DNA of 64,000 nt, taken from Drosophila pseudoobscura (lineage: Eukaryota > Arthropoda > Insecta > Diptera > Drosophilidae). The DNA is taken from assembly GCF_009870125.1 (NCBI RefSeq), contig NC_046683.1:38455869-38519868 (forward strand). Reading direction: 5' to 3'. Position 1 is the first letter of the stretch. The number at the start of each line of letters is the position of its first letter. Below the pieces are notes generated by a model. The model saw only the letters and a list, made by a program, of their open reading frames with translations, was not told where the DNA came from and did not search any database. The translations under genes and the position numbers were made by a program. Shown here piece by piece: positions 37,679 to 50,813 of this stretch.

Positions 37679-37701
37679 AGAGAGAGAGAGAGAGAGAGAG
37701 A
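37679..37701. repeat. (AG)11 tract
   Basis: The longest of the AG runs here, in GC-richer sequence than its surroundings (37.5-37.85 kb). That could be a promoter-proximal region. Confidence 0.85.
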
Positions 37702-38361
37702 AAAAGCAGCCACCACCAGCACTGCACTGCGCCCTGCTATACTGCAGGACCTCTTTTTCGCTCTCTGAACGACCCGGCCGGCAGTACACACCCTTTTTGG
37801 GCAATGGAGCGAGCAAGAGAGCGCCTGAGCGACCAAAGCACAGAGAAAAAGTTAGAGAAAGATAGGTGGCTAGAAAAAGAGGAAAATAAGTATGAGGTTT
37901 AGGAAGATGAGATTTGGAAGGAGGTCTACGAGAACTTGACTCTTTGAAAATGATGCAGATTCACTTTATTTTGCTACACTTATGGGAGCGCAGAGTCAGC
38001 GTAGTTTAGATATATTCATTGAACACAAAGGAGGATCCTGGAAACCGTAAGTTGAATGTATGTTAGCATCAAAATTTCACTCAGAAGGAAATAATTCATA
38101 GCTTGTAGAAACCAATCCTATTGAATAGGATTCAAAGAACAAATGTTATTAGTTCTTAAGTTTTCGAAATTATTTTGGCTATTTAGGCTATTACATATAT
38201 ATTTATATGTATATAGATTTACATCAAAAATCAAATATTTCAATTTCTGCCAAAATATGCTTAAATCTAATAAAGAGACCGAGAGATATTTGAGATATGC
38301 ATTGCCAGAAAAGGGGATATGCCGGACACCGGCTGTCTCTCAATTTGCTCGGGTTGGGGTT

Positions 38362-38382
38362 GAGAGAGAGAGAGAGAGAGAG
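38362..38382. repeat. (GA)10 tract
   Basis: A simple GA run preceded by GGGTTGGGGTT. Confidence 0.85.
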
Positions 38383-41300
38383 CGCATCAGCAGGAAAGCT
38401 CTCAGCGAGAGCGAGAGCACCTTGCTGGCAAGGAGTAATAATCGAGCATGCACACAATCATAAACTTGCCCCTCACACAAATACTGAATCTCCCCCACAC
38501 ACATACTATTAAGTTCTCTCTCAAACACATACACACTTATAAGCATTCTCTTTCTATCTCTCAGACACCCACAGCTTCCGTGTTATAAATGATGAAAGTT
38601 CTACGCTTCGCTTGACAACACCATGGGATTGAGGAGGACGGGTTCTGGCAAGGCCCTGAGGCGCCGGAAAATGCTGGTGGTGGTGGATGCTTGGGTGTTT
38701 GGCATGCTGGGGGATGGATAAGCGTCATGTGCATATCCCTCGAGTGGCAACCGTTTGCTTCATTCCTTTTTTAAGAACTCTCCGTTTCTTGTTTTTTTTT
38801 TTTTTGTTGCCACTCTGCTTCTTGTGACTCGGTTTCTCTCGATTTCTTTTCGCTCATGTTTTCCTCCTTTCCTACTCGTTTTTTACCATAGGCTCTTTAA
38901 GATAATTCCGTTTATCCTTTGACCCAATTCGTTTAATTTTGTGTTTCTGTTGTTTATTTATGCTGCTTTTACATTGAGCGCTGCCCTTCTTTCCGTGCTA
39001 AAGAGAGAGCTAAACGCTTTCTGAGTAGTGTGAGTGGAAAACGAACGGGGAAAGCGCTTGAGTGGGGAAGTTAGGGCGTGGCTGTGGCTTATCCCTCTTG
39101 GATTTCCAGAGCAAACGTTCCCAGCGATCAAACGAAACGAACCCTTACCGATCGAAACCCTTTGTATTCTTTGTTGTACAAAATTTAGCCATATGTCTTA
39201 ATTTTCGGGAAACATTTCTTATTTTCAAATACGAGTCCCCCGTCTTCGGACGGACATGTGTCAAAATGTTTGAAAACTTTGCGACAGGCCCCGAAGCACA
39301 ACCCAGACTGACGAACCCGTTTTCCAAAAGAGAAAGCTAACCCTTTCTCTGTGCAAAAACAGAAACACAAACACAAACAGAAGCAAAACCAGAACCAATC
39401 GATTTGCATTTCTCTTTTTTTGTTGGGCATCAAGTTATGTAACACTTTCCCCCGTGGAAAGAGCGCGGAGGGAGATCTAACCACCATACCAGCTTTCCAC
39501 CACCATCATGTCTGCTGGAGGATCGGACCCAGGAGATGCAGCTGTCGTTGCCGCCTGAGGATGGGGAATCTTAAGCTTCAGTTCGGTTCGATTTATGTAA
39601 CTTGCGACTTAGTTACATTTTTGCAGCACGTAGAATCATCTAGAATTTCGGTCATCATGCAATGATTTTGTCCGTTTTTTTTTTTCGCACACAAAATGAG
39701 GTACAGTGGTGTAGCTCGAGGGGGGTTGTTAGTCCCAGAATGCCAATAAGCCAATAAAACGATTTTCAGCGCGATGGGTGTCTGTTAAACTGTTAAACTG
39801 AGAATTTTCCTTAAAATAATGCCTGCATTGGGATAACAGCCATCCTTTTGTTAAATACGCAAGAAGGGCTGTCTTCCAGGGCAAAAATGATTAAACTCCC
39901 CTTAAAGATAAATCATTCATATTGGTTCAGCTATGAAGAAACTTCAGATTCTTTAGATTGGCTTCGAATAACTTCAGAAACAGATATTTTTCCCACCAAT
40001 TTCGACAATATATGTAGTTATTTTGTCTTGGCATTTCGGAATTATATATTGCATTTAGAAAAGGCAAAACCTTCGAGCATATGAGACTATACCATCAATC
40101 CTTACATTAACCTCTGCAGATGTTGTCTTAATGTATTTAACTATGCTGCTGCAAATAAAGGGGATGGGCCGCCCCTGGGTAACGCGCCGTTCTGAGGTTC
40201 GATAGCCAGACGATTAATTTGCACCCCGATTGTGTTCGTTAAGCGAATTCGCTACAAATGATCAGCATTGTGTTGCATGCCTCCTCGTTAGTTGCCCCTG
40301 GGTTCAATGCACCCTGCTCGTACGTCGATTCAGATTCGAATTCAGATTCAGATTGCATCTCCCTCAGATAGAGGTAGAGTTTGATAAGATTCCCGGCTCT
40401 GGCGCTGGCTGTTGTCTTGGGTTTCGTCGCTTTAGACTCCAACTCCAACCATCGAAAACCCTTGACAACCTCGCCTGCGTCATTAGCGTGCCACATGTGC
40501 CGGTGCTTGTGCCAGGTATACGGTGTCCCTAAGAGTTGCCGGTAAATGAGACGTTACCGACAACAAACACACCAGTTTTGGCGTTGGCCTGACCGAGCGA
40601 CCAAACTCTGCTCTGGCCTGCTCATAATTGGGAAAATGTCCTGCCTCTGGTTAATTAATGCATCTAACGAACTGAAATAAATGGGTTGTCCCCAACCCAA
40701 ATGTTGTCGATCCGTACACATTCACCTAAGCCCATGATCAAGTTTTTTCTTATTGAACAAGAGTTCACATTGATGTACATACATATGTATATACGTAGGA
40801 ATTACAATTACATTATATGTTAAAGAATCTATTGGGCGTGGAATTTTGTACAAAAATATGTATGTTCTGTCTTAAAGATCATTTGATGATAGTCAAATTC
40901 TAAATAGGCAATTCTAATGTTAATGTAAAGAAATCTACACATGCAAATGGGCGATAAATGAATAAGACCCAATTGCATTCTACGGTATGATAGATAAAAT
41001 ATATATAAGACACAAAATTAAATTTATATATATTTCATTTTATTTCAATAGATTGATTTAAAGCTGATGTAACTGATGTAGCAACTGATTCTCTTCCCTT
41101 CGTTGAGCTTGTTCTTTATATTAAGTCTAGTATTTCATAAAATGAACTTTCATTCGTAACCCGATCTGTTATGTATACTCGTGCATATATGTACATATGT
41201 ATGTACGAATACGAACTTGTATATACTCGAAGACAGGTCTAAATATGTGTGCTGTACATAGAGACTCTGTCGGTGGACCGGTGGTGTCACCTGACCAAAA

Positions 41301-42459
41301 AATTATAAAGGAAAAGCGCAGCAGGACCACCAACCACCACCACCACCAGCACCACCGCCACCCACCATCTCTAATGCCAAATGCAGCTCTCTCTTTTTCA
41401 CTCACTCACTGTAAGTGTGGGTACGTCTGTGTAGGATGTTGAACTCTGACACAATGCTATATACACGCACGATTCATATACACTAGGGAGAGCGCTGCCA
41501 TAGCTGCCGGCCGGTGGCCAAGTTGTATACAAGGGTCTCACACCTCGTAGTATCCTCTTCCTAGTACCCCACTACTCAGCTCCATATTCTCCCAAAACTC
41601 CAAACTCTCTCCCTTTCCTTGCTCTCGTTTTCTCTCTGTTTCTCTGTTTTCTTGTGTCTGTATTTGTGGGGCGTTGTTTTGATTTTCATAGATTGCGCAA
41701 TTTTCGCCCAAAAACCAACACCAGGAAGGAAATGCAAATCGTAAGAGAGCCAGTACTCTCTACTGCGCATGCATATCTAGCTGTGTATGTGTATGTATGT
41801 GGTGGGGGGAGAGGGCGGTTAGGAGGTGGTGGCTGGTGGAGAGCTGTGTCCTGCGCACAATGGAAATTGTGAGCGGAAATTGATTTTGCGGCAAAACTCT
41901 AAAAGAAAAAAAAATAAGGACGAAAGAAGAACTATCTCGATGATCGAAAGAGGTGATACCCTAGCCCTAAGACTAAATATCTTAAACTGGTATAGTCAAA
42001 AATCAGAGATATGTAACTTTTCAAACGATTCTTCATTATTTTTGAAGAAGGAACAAGCTAAATTGCTATTTTAATGGTGTCAAATTTATGTTTATGCATC
42101 AATAAGTATGTTAAGTCGTCTATTTTGCTCCTTTAGCAATTAAGGTTCGTTTTGTTGTATAAAAATTCATTTACTTTCATATCGTCGAGGAAAATGTTTT
42201 CGTATTGCACACGAAGAAATCTTGCGGAATGGGAAAACCAATTTATGTGATTTCAAATGTAAATCGAAAAATTGTTGTGAAAGTGAAAACCGGGCTGTCT
42301 AATCAAAATCACAACACCCAGTCTCTGCAGAGTACAAAAAATTTCTTTATGTCCTTTGATATGTTGCCGGGTGGTGTAAACGTGTGCGAGTGCTTGTGTG
42401 ACCTCTCTAATGTGTATGTGTTTGTGTGTGTGTGCGGGTCGAAAACATAACGACCGTCA

Positions 42460-43515
42460 CACAGTGGGACATCATCCGAAAAAGGGTGGCAAAAGTCAAA
42501 GAATACAAAAATATCTAGTAATACAAAACTGTCTAAAAGGGCTGTCGCAAGTATAAACTCCGTATAAAATCATATTTTGATAATTTTTCGTGCGAGGTTG
42601 TGGATCTTTAAAATTGTGGATGCCGCAGATTTTCGTTCTATGTGGCGCCGGAAGGGAGTGAGGAGTTTTTTGTTTTCTCGTATCTTTAAAATTATGAATG
42701 CCAGAGTTTTTTGTCCTTTGTGGGGCCGAAAAGGCCGAAATACACTTGTAACAGTGACATATTACAGAAGTCTGGATACAAAATTTCCTTGCTCTAGCCC
42801 TATAGTCACTGAGCACTAGGCGCTCATAGGGACGCACAGACAGACATGACTCAATCGACTCGGTTAAATGAAAATATACAAAAATGAAATATACCTTTAT
42901 ACTCGTTTTGATTATCGGGTATAAAAAATCTCGGAAAATTTAAGCTAGATATTTGTGTTTGAGTCAAACTTGACAATTAACTAAAAAATTGTGTCCATGT
43001 ATTAATACATCCATATTTTTCATGTATTAGACGAGTGAGATATCAAAATAAATCGAAAAATAATTATTATTTTCTAGAAAAATGCATTTTTTATTTTATG
43101 TTTTACTTCCAATGTGGATTCTATTACGAACTTCCATACAAAAAAATGTTCTATAAAACGAATATATTTCCAAAACACTGCAATTCGATATTCTGCAAAA
43201 AAAGAATTCCATATTAAAAAATTATCCGTAAAACGAGTTTTTCTTATGATTGGCTGTATGGAAATTCAGCTATATATATGTATGTATATGTATGTACAGA
43301 TATATATATATATCGATTAAATATAAAATTATTTTGCATGGCATTCTTTATTGATCCAAACAAAATTGTTATAGGCACACATGCACCGGAACAAAGTTAA
43401 ATCTTGACAGCTTATTGTGACATTAATTTTTCAAATGAAGGTTTTTTCGTGGAGATCTGATTTTGTGCAGAAGTTATTAATTTAGCAAGCTGAAATTGCC
43501 GTATGTCCCACTGTG
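42460..43515. mobile_element. Transib-like non-autonomous element, interrupted by a DINE-1-like copy
   Basis: Ends are CACAGTGGGACATC at 42460 and CCCACTGTG at 43515. Both ends match the second copy at 51175-51736: the 42460 end shares GGTGGCAAAAGTC, and the 43515 end shares TTTCAGCTTGCTAAATTA and CCGGTGCATGT. CACAGTG termini are typical of Transib elements. The flanks are CGTCA and CGACG, an imperfect match to a 5-bp CG-rich target duplication. About 340 bp in the middle is a DINE-1-like insertion. No transposase frame remains. Confidence 0.6.
42590..42930 (-). mobile_element. DINE-1/SGM-like element, truncated copy 5
   Basis: Reverse orientation, inside the Transib-like element. It has TTGTGGATGCCGCAGATTTT, TCTGGATACAAAATTTCC, GAGCACTAGGCGCTCATAGG, CAATCGACTCGG and a terminal GATTATCGGGTATAAAA. 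The microsatellite has shrunk to GACAGACAT and the 3' half is missing. Confidence 0.65.
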
Positions 43516-43526
43516 CGACGTTTGCT

Positions 43527-44595
43527 ATTTATACCCGATACTCAAAATGAGTATTGGGGTATATTAGATTTGTGGTAAAAGTGGATGTGTGTAACGTACA
43601 GAAGGAATCGTTTCCGACCCAATAAAGTATATATATTCTTGATCAGCATCAATAGCCGAGTCGATTGAGCCCTGTCTGTCTGTCCGTCCGTCTGTCTGTC
43701 CGTCTGTCCGTCCCTATCAGCGCCTAGTGCTCAAAGACTATAAGAGCTAGAGCAACGATGTTTTATATCCAGACTTCTATGATATGTCACTGTTACAAGA
43801 ATATTTCAGAACTTTGCCCCGCCCACTTCCGCTCCACAAAGGGCGAAAATCTGTGCCATCCAAAATTTAGACGATACGATAAAACAAACGCAGAATCTTA
43901 GAAGATGACTATATCTTTTAGAGTGCAAAATCTGAACAAGATCGTATAATTATTATAGCCAGAATCAAGAAAACAATTTCATTCTTTTTCGCTCTGTCTC
44001 TCTCTAACACACAGGTTTCATGGTCGGTTTTGCCAATTGCAAAATATGAGTTCAAGGATCTCAGAACCCATAAGAGCTATAGCAACCAAATTTGGTATCC
44101 ACACTCCTGTGATATCGGACCTTGACCATTTTCTGTCAAAATTTCACCACACCCCCTTCCGCCCCCGCAAAGGACGAAAATCTGGGGCATCCACAAATCT
44201 CAGAGACTATTAACGCTAGAGTAACCAAATTTAGTATCCGCACTCCTGTTAAATCTCACTATAAAACGTATATCTCAAAATTTCGCCCCACCCCCTTCCG
44301 CCTACACAAAGGACGAAAATCTGTGCATCCACAATATCCGCAGAATCATAGATAACGACCATATCTATCAGATTGCTGAATCTGGATCAGATCAGATAAT
44401 TTTTATAGCCAAAAGGAACAAATCATTACGCAGCGCCCGACGTCACGCTCAGACTGATTTTCTGTCTCTCTCGCACGCACTCTTTGTCGTGCCGTTTAAT
44501 ATTCGCGGCGTCTGCCGGAAGAGAGCCATACTGACTAAGTATCGGGTATAACTACAGAGTTGCGGTGTCCGCAGCAACTCACAATGTTCCCCCTC
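43527..44595 (+). mobile_element. DINE-1/SGM-like element, full-length copy 6
   Basis: About 1.07 kb, starting ATACCCGATACTCAAAATG about 12 bp after the end of the Transib-like element. It has the (CTGTCCGT)n block at about 43676-43713, the 3' hairpin GAGTTGCGG-TGT-CCGCAGCAACTC intact and a terminal CCCCCTCG followed by T. With copy 1 it is the best-preserved copy and probably among the youngest. Confidence 0.8.
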
Positions 44596-46386
44596 GTTTT
44601 TTCTTCTTTCTGCTTACTTTTCTTTTTTTATGTTTTTTCTCATATTTTCTCATAAATTGCAACAGATAAGTATGTGTGCGTGCGTGTGAGTATCTGTGTC
44701 GGGGATTGTGTGTGTCCACATACCATAACAAATGGCATTAGTGAGTATGTTTCCATGTACAATACCTGACATCATGGGAGGATAACACAGGGAACAGGCA
44801 ATAACAGAAACCAGAAAAATAAAATCAGCAGAAAGTAGGCGAAAAAAATTATTTAATTGTCCACGTAGACATAAACCGTAAAATGAGTAGAGGGGGAAAT
44901 GAGAGAAAGACACGATATATAGATAGAAGGATTTAGAGGATGCCAAATGACCTGGCATCTATGTAAAAAAGCAAGCGAAATTAAAGCTTAATTTACATAA
45001 TTGAGACTGATAATGAGTCACCCTGCTTTGCACCCATAGGTGAGTGGGTACAGAATATAATATATATACAGAATCGACACAGAATATACCCTTTGCAAGT
45101 ACATACCCGTACATACGTATGCATGTGCACATCAGAATGTTTCCCTATGCCTTTTCTGTCTTTGAGCTACATTTTTAAGTACATTTTTTCCAGTTCAGAT
45201 ATTCTGGTATAGAATATAAGCTTACATATAAGTACCTGGTATACTCATGAGTATAAACAAGTTTTCTGAGGCTATAAATAATCTCTGAACATTATAACAT
45301 GGCTAAAGTTTCCGCCAGCGATCATGATAAGTTGCATCCCTGGTGTTACAGCACGTAAATTGATCTCTAAGCCAATTGTAATCAAATTCTGTAGAGGGGG
45401 CGTGTTAAACCAGAGTACTTCGGCCAAAGATTTTCAACTGATTATCAAGTACTTTGACTAGGACCTACAATTTGAATTTAATCGTACCACTGTTTCAAAA
45501 AGAATACGATACACTTTCCTCCAGCACCCTCTCAAACCCAAGCAAGTTTTTATATGGGATGAATGATGCTTGGCAACTTTAAAATTGGTTTTCAACTCGA
45601 AGCCGGACAGAACGAAAGAAACAAACTTTTCTAATTAATTGTTTAGCACTTCATCTGTTTGGGAAACTCATTTCACTATGGTTCCTACGGATCGTGGTGC
45701 AAGCATCAGCGCAAAGCTCTTTTTGTTAAGGTTCTTACCGAGTCTATGGGTTGGTGAGTCGACTGTGATGAAAACTCAGATGAAAGCAGTGATGGATAGA
45801 TGAATAAATGGCAGAGGATTTGCTCGAAATGGAATTTTATCCCGAGCAATGCAGTTAACTTTTTGTATTTTTTTTACCATTTCGCTGTTTTTCATGAAAC
45901 ACCACAAAGGCAGCGGAAGAACGGGTCCCGACAGTGTACAAAGCGTCTGATGTTCAGTTCCATGGCATACGCCCTTCCATCGACTCGTACCGCCGCTATG
46001 TAATCCTACCCCGTTGTTGCAGCCGAATGCTGTCCATTTCAATAATCGTACGGCGGACCCTCTGAAGTGGTGCTTGAATTTTGAATTTTTACATCCATTG
46101 AAAAAACTCTTTTGTCGCTATGGCCGTTGCTGTTGTCAGTGTGTATATTTTTGATGTTCCGCGAAGCATCAACATCAGCATTAGCATCAGACCTGGGTTT
46201 TTCCCTCTAATTGATGCTCTTCCCAAAAAAAGGCAAGGAATAACCCCTCGCTAATGTATTTCGACCACCTTTCTCTACCAAGCCTATTAAGGTCCTTATA
46301 AGATACATACAATGTATATATACAAATCAATTTTCAGTGTGTGAGAATGACAGGAAATAAGCCAGAATATCGGCCATGGGCCTTTC
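44596..46386. other. intergenic, no gene seen
   Basis: AT-rich, with a TG-rich stretch at 44672-44712. No coding signal is supported. Confidence 0.45.
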
Positions 46387-46707
46387 GTAGCCACTGGAAA
46401 TGGATTTGTTCCTTCTGGCTATAATAATAATTTGATCTGATCCAGATTCACTGGTCTGCTCTTCGCGTATCTTCAAATTTGCGGATTCCACAGTTTATCG
46501 TTCTTTGTGAGGGCGGAAAGGGGCGTGGCAAAATTTTGAAAGAAACTTTATTCAGTGTGATACCACAAGAGTCTGGATACAAAACTTCTTTGCTCTAGCT
46601 CTTATAGTCTCTGAAAGCTAGGTGTCAAACAAGACGGACAGAATATATACATATATACTTTATACTTTTCCCCACAAATCCCCTACTCATTTTGAATATT
46701 GGCTGAG
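46387..46707 (-). mobile_element. DINE-1/SGM-like element, truncated copy 8
   Basis: Reverse orientation. It runs from CGTAGCCACTGGAAATGGAT through GAGGGCGGAAAGGGGCGTGG and CTCTTATAGTCTCTGA to TACTCATTTTGAATATTGG. The microsatellite block is reduced to GACGGACAGA, and divergence is high. Confidence 0.65.
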
Positions 46708-49700
46708 CTATTTTTCCAGATTTCAGATGTATTTAATTTTTAAGTAAGCAGTACGAGTAAATGACGCTCGAAAACATTTTTTCCATGGGCACCACTGACA
46801 CCTCTAGCTCTTATACTGCCTGCGAAAGAAGTGTTCAAACAGTGCTACGAGTGTGTGGTCATTTGTCTATTCACAGTATCAGTAGCGCATTGGTGGAAGC
46901 CTTACTGGCCGAAGCTTTGGTGGATTTGAAATATTTGTTTATGGATTTCCATGTGGTCGCTGTGGAGCGGTTTTTTTACAGTTTTTTTTGGTGGTCTGGT
47001 GGTTGTTGGACGTACTCTGATGATGCTGCCGCTGCACTTTAGCTAGCCGCGAGGCCGTCGCTGGTCAGCGGTGGTGGTGGTGGTGTATATGGGGATGGTG
47101 GTGCTCTTTCGGTGGTGGAAACTCTGCATTCGGATGGCGCGAGCTGAGAGAGCGGGCCAAAGTGCACTTCAATTGCATTAATTAAAGAAAAGCAAAAACG
47201 TCTGGCAAATAAACTTTATCCCTTTGCATACTTCTTGGGGTCGGGGATATTTATGATGTACATGTATACACATATATCGTATGTATATTCTTTGCGTGTT
47301 GGACAACCGTTTTCGGGCATTTATTTTTCTCTTTAGCTTAAACATCTAACAAGTTACATAACACTGAACTTCAGAGATAATTTGCCTTTTTAATTCAAAA
47401 AAAATATCTTTTAAAATTAATGATTTTGGATAAACATACGCTACTTTTTCCTGATATACAGTCGTACAGATTTCCTTTCTTATTTCCTGCACTCCAACCT
47501 TATTACACTACACTGATTTGAGGAAGCTGTGAGCTCCACCTTAGAATTGTCGAACTCCAATACTGTAACTCTTATTTGATTTCTACAAGTAGAATTCCTT
47601 CCATTCTTCTTTTTCGGAACAATCAATGCTGTCCATATATATTTCCATTCATCTGTACCATACTTTTTTTGCAATTATCCTGGCACTGTAATAATCATGT
47701 GGATAAAAAAAAAGGCTTTAGAGATAATCATTCTCTCGGTTTTCCTCGAGAGGATATAACACCTCCTGGTGTATTACATACGTATACTTTGTACATATTT
47801 AAGCTGTGTCATTTACTGAGAATGCACTACTCTTTTCCCAGAATTTTCCAGCCAATTTCAATACTTTTTGTGTGGGAAAGTTGGGTGAGGGATTGGGAGC
47901 CCGAACGATGAAAAAGCAGCGCATGCGTCATATTGATTTTACCGATGCCGATTGCCGCATCCGGCTCAAAACTTCAAAGGGAAGCCTCCAATTTGCAAAA
48001 ATGCAATAACCGAGCTAACTTTCTCCCCACCGGCCCCCCGCTTCCCACCCACTATGTCTCTCACCCATTCGCTCACTCTGCCTGAGTGTGTCGCCCCCTC
48101 TCTCTCGCTCTCTCTCGTGTGTGCCTCTGTGTGGACAGGATATTTTGTTGTAATTTCCTTTAACTTTTTACTGGGCCAAATCGCCTATGAAATTAAATGT
48201 GGTCAGTGCGAAGGATATGGCCGAAACGGTTCGTGGAACAACAGCAAATCAAATTACACCCCCAGAACCTAGAAGCCAGACCCAACGACCAACCCAAAGC
48301 CCAAACGAAGACATATACCCAAACACACAACTTAATTACCGAACAAGGGTATGTGTTTGTTTGCATCAATCCCCATTCAAATGGCATTGAGAATTAGACA
48401 ATAATTCAGCTAAATATTTTCCATTCAACAGGAAACAAAAGCTTTTAGAGCGCCTGCTTAGTCTATAAGCCAGGATCCCATTCGATCCCATTCTATTTCA
48501 TTCTATGCAAGTTGCAATTTTATTTGGCTAGGAATATGTATTCAAATCGGGTTGAGGGAAACCACTTGACGAGAAGTAAGCCCTTGAGCAGGAGCTCAGG
48601 AAATCGAATCGTCAGAATGGATGGAAAACTTCAGACGGTAAGGGCCAGAAACGGAGGAAAAAGCACAGAGTGAGAGCAAGGGATGGCTAAGGAAGGAATA
48701 AATCCATCGTCAAAGTGAAAAAGCCGGAGAATAACTCTTTGTAAAATTAAATTCGTGCTGAAAGCTTTAATTTTATTTGCTCGCATCCGCCCTCAGCTGC
48801 CTCTCTTCATGAAATGAGTTTCGAAGCAAAAACTTACTAATAGAATTCCACTTTTCAGCCATAGAAAAGCGAAGCGCGCCCCCGAGTGGGGACTGGGCGT
48901 GGCCCTGGAAACGCGTTTTAATTTGCAGAATCCACAAAAGCAAACAGCACGGAAAGCAAAAGATGGAAGCTGAAAGGAAAAACTCGACTCAAGATTTCCC
49001 GGCTCCCTTCAGCGGCCAAGTATGAAAACGAGCGCTGAATGGAAATCCCATGGGTATCTGAGACATTGTGTGGGATTTTCCATCAGATAGAGAGATGGCT
49101 GAACATCAGTTCCCACTTGTAACTTGTATCTGTGTATCTGTTGCTATGCAGCTGCTCTATATCCAAAGGATGCTTTAAAAGCAAGCAAGTTCAGAAAGCA
49201 AGCAGCTCGCTTCTCAGATAAGAATTATATGAAGACGTCTCATCAGGCTATAAATTCTTAGACACGTTTCATTTAAATCTTGAATGAATGGCTAAGATCT
49301 TAAATCTATGCCTTATGAAATAAAAATATTTAGTATTATACGATTCCGTGGAGGAGTCTGATCTTCCAATCGATATAAGGGAGATGCAAGCAAAAATATT
49401 ACAGAATGCGAAGAAATAATCTATTTCTTTTAACTGATCTCTGCCGGACATCGAGGTCCAGCCCAGGTGTACCAAAGACTCTCACCGGATCCTCAGGAGC
49501 CTACCAAGCTCAAGCTATTGGAACAACTATTGATAATAAAATCCTTTAACGAATTTATAAAATCCCATCATGTTAAATGGCTTAAATAATTAGATATAAG
49601 TGGTACATAGATAAGATTCTTTAAAATTCAAACTGTATACTGAACAATTTACAGTTTACAGAACAGTAGAGATCGAGTCGCATATGATGTCATGGCCCAG

Positions 49701-50813
49701 GTGTACTGTCTGCGTCAGCCGATGAAACGTGCTGGTGATGCCTCTGGACTGGGTGTCCTGGACTGGTGAGTGGTGGCAGCTGATGGGCAGTCAGGTCTTT
49801 TCAAGGAGAAAACGAAGCATTGTGCCGAAAGTTCTGATTGAAAGTGCTACTCAGAAGAAGAGGTAGAGAGAGAGAGAGAGATATATAGATTGTGCAAGAG
49901 ACAGATACAGAAAGAGACAGCAGAAAGCTGAGACAAGAGGGAGAGTAAGGCTGCATTTTCAATTATACGAGTATATAGATAATGTATAGCATATAGACAT
50001 TGCATGCATGCATGTACGAGTACTTGTCGTACTTGCTGCTGGTGATTGCATAATAATCTGGCTCTGGCTCTGTCCCCCACCCTACCTTTCTGTTCAAAAA
50101 TCTCTCTCTCTCTCTATAATTTTATCATGTCTGTCTGTTTGTTTTTCTGCCTGTCTCTTTCGCTGGCTGTACGTTTGTCTCTTTTACTGGTTTGTAAGTG
50201 TAGTTGGCATCGAGTTTTGAACATGTTTTGCAAATGTTACATTTAAATAATTGATTTTCTGTATTCGGCTGGCTAACATTGGCGGTAATACGCTCCGCTA
50301 GAACGTTTATTTTGATATATAGTATATATATGTACAACTGAAATGAGTATAAATTGCATTTCACTTAACATCTCCTCCTCACCCTCTCACTGTCTCTCCC
50401 CCACCTCCGTTGCCTGCTTTAGGGCTGTAATCGATATACATATGTATTTGTGGACGTGCAGGGTGGTAGGGCTTACCATACCGTGTTTCATATACAGATT
50501 AAATTATTGAATTATACAATTACAATTACAGTTTGAATGATCATTTGTCTTGTTAGGATATATGGTATTGGAAATTTCCATAAGCGAAATAACAATAATA
50601 ATGGCTATATGATCTGTGAAGCACTCCAACTTATCAATAAAGTACAACTGAAACCCAGAGGACAGCCATACTAAAATCATATTAAATACGAAAATGTATA
50701 TACATAGATGTAACACTGAATTCATGACCGCTGAAGCTCCCCCATTTTGTGAGAGATATATTTACTTATATAGAGCCGAGGAATGATCTTTTGAATCAGA
50801 AGTTTCCTTTTTC
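46708..50813. other. non-coding region
   Basis: No gene is supported. A CCACCACC-type stretch (plus GGTGGTGGTGGTG) is at 47068-47110. (GA)n is at 49864-49881 and (CT)n at 50099-50116. The 93-codon frame at 46761-47042 reads through these repeats and has no protein features. Confidence 0.4.

Larger units (their letters stand above)
36960..42459. other. non-coding region with short ambiguous frames
   Basis: No gene is supported. Two short stretches, 38622-38720 and 39508-39556 (plus), have coding-like composition but open frames of only 16-35 codons on either strand and no joining splice sites I could confirm. They may be UTR or regulatory exons. The rest is AT-rich with scattered microsatellites (for example at 41186-41205). 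Confidence 0.35.

Noticed and set aside
39508..39560. Coding-like stretch, 16-codon plus frame and a 22-codon minus frame with flanking splice-like sites
   Set aside because: The phases do not join the 36729-36839 exon (phase 2 or 0, where phase 1 is needed), and no other partner was found.
46761..47042. 93-codon plus-strand frame
   Set aside because: Overlaps repeat-rich sequence and the end of a DINE-1-like copy; no recognisable features.
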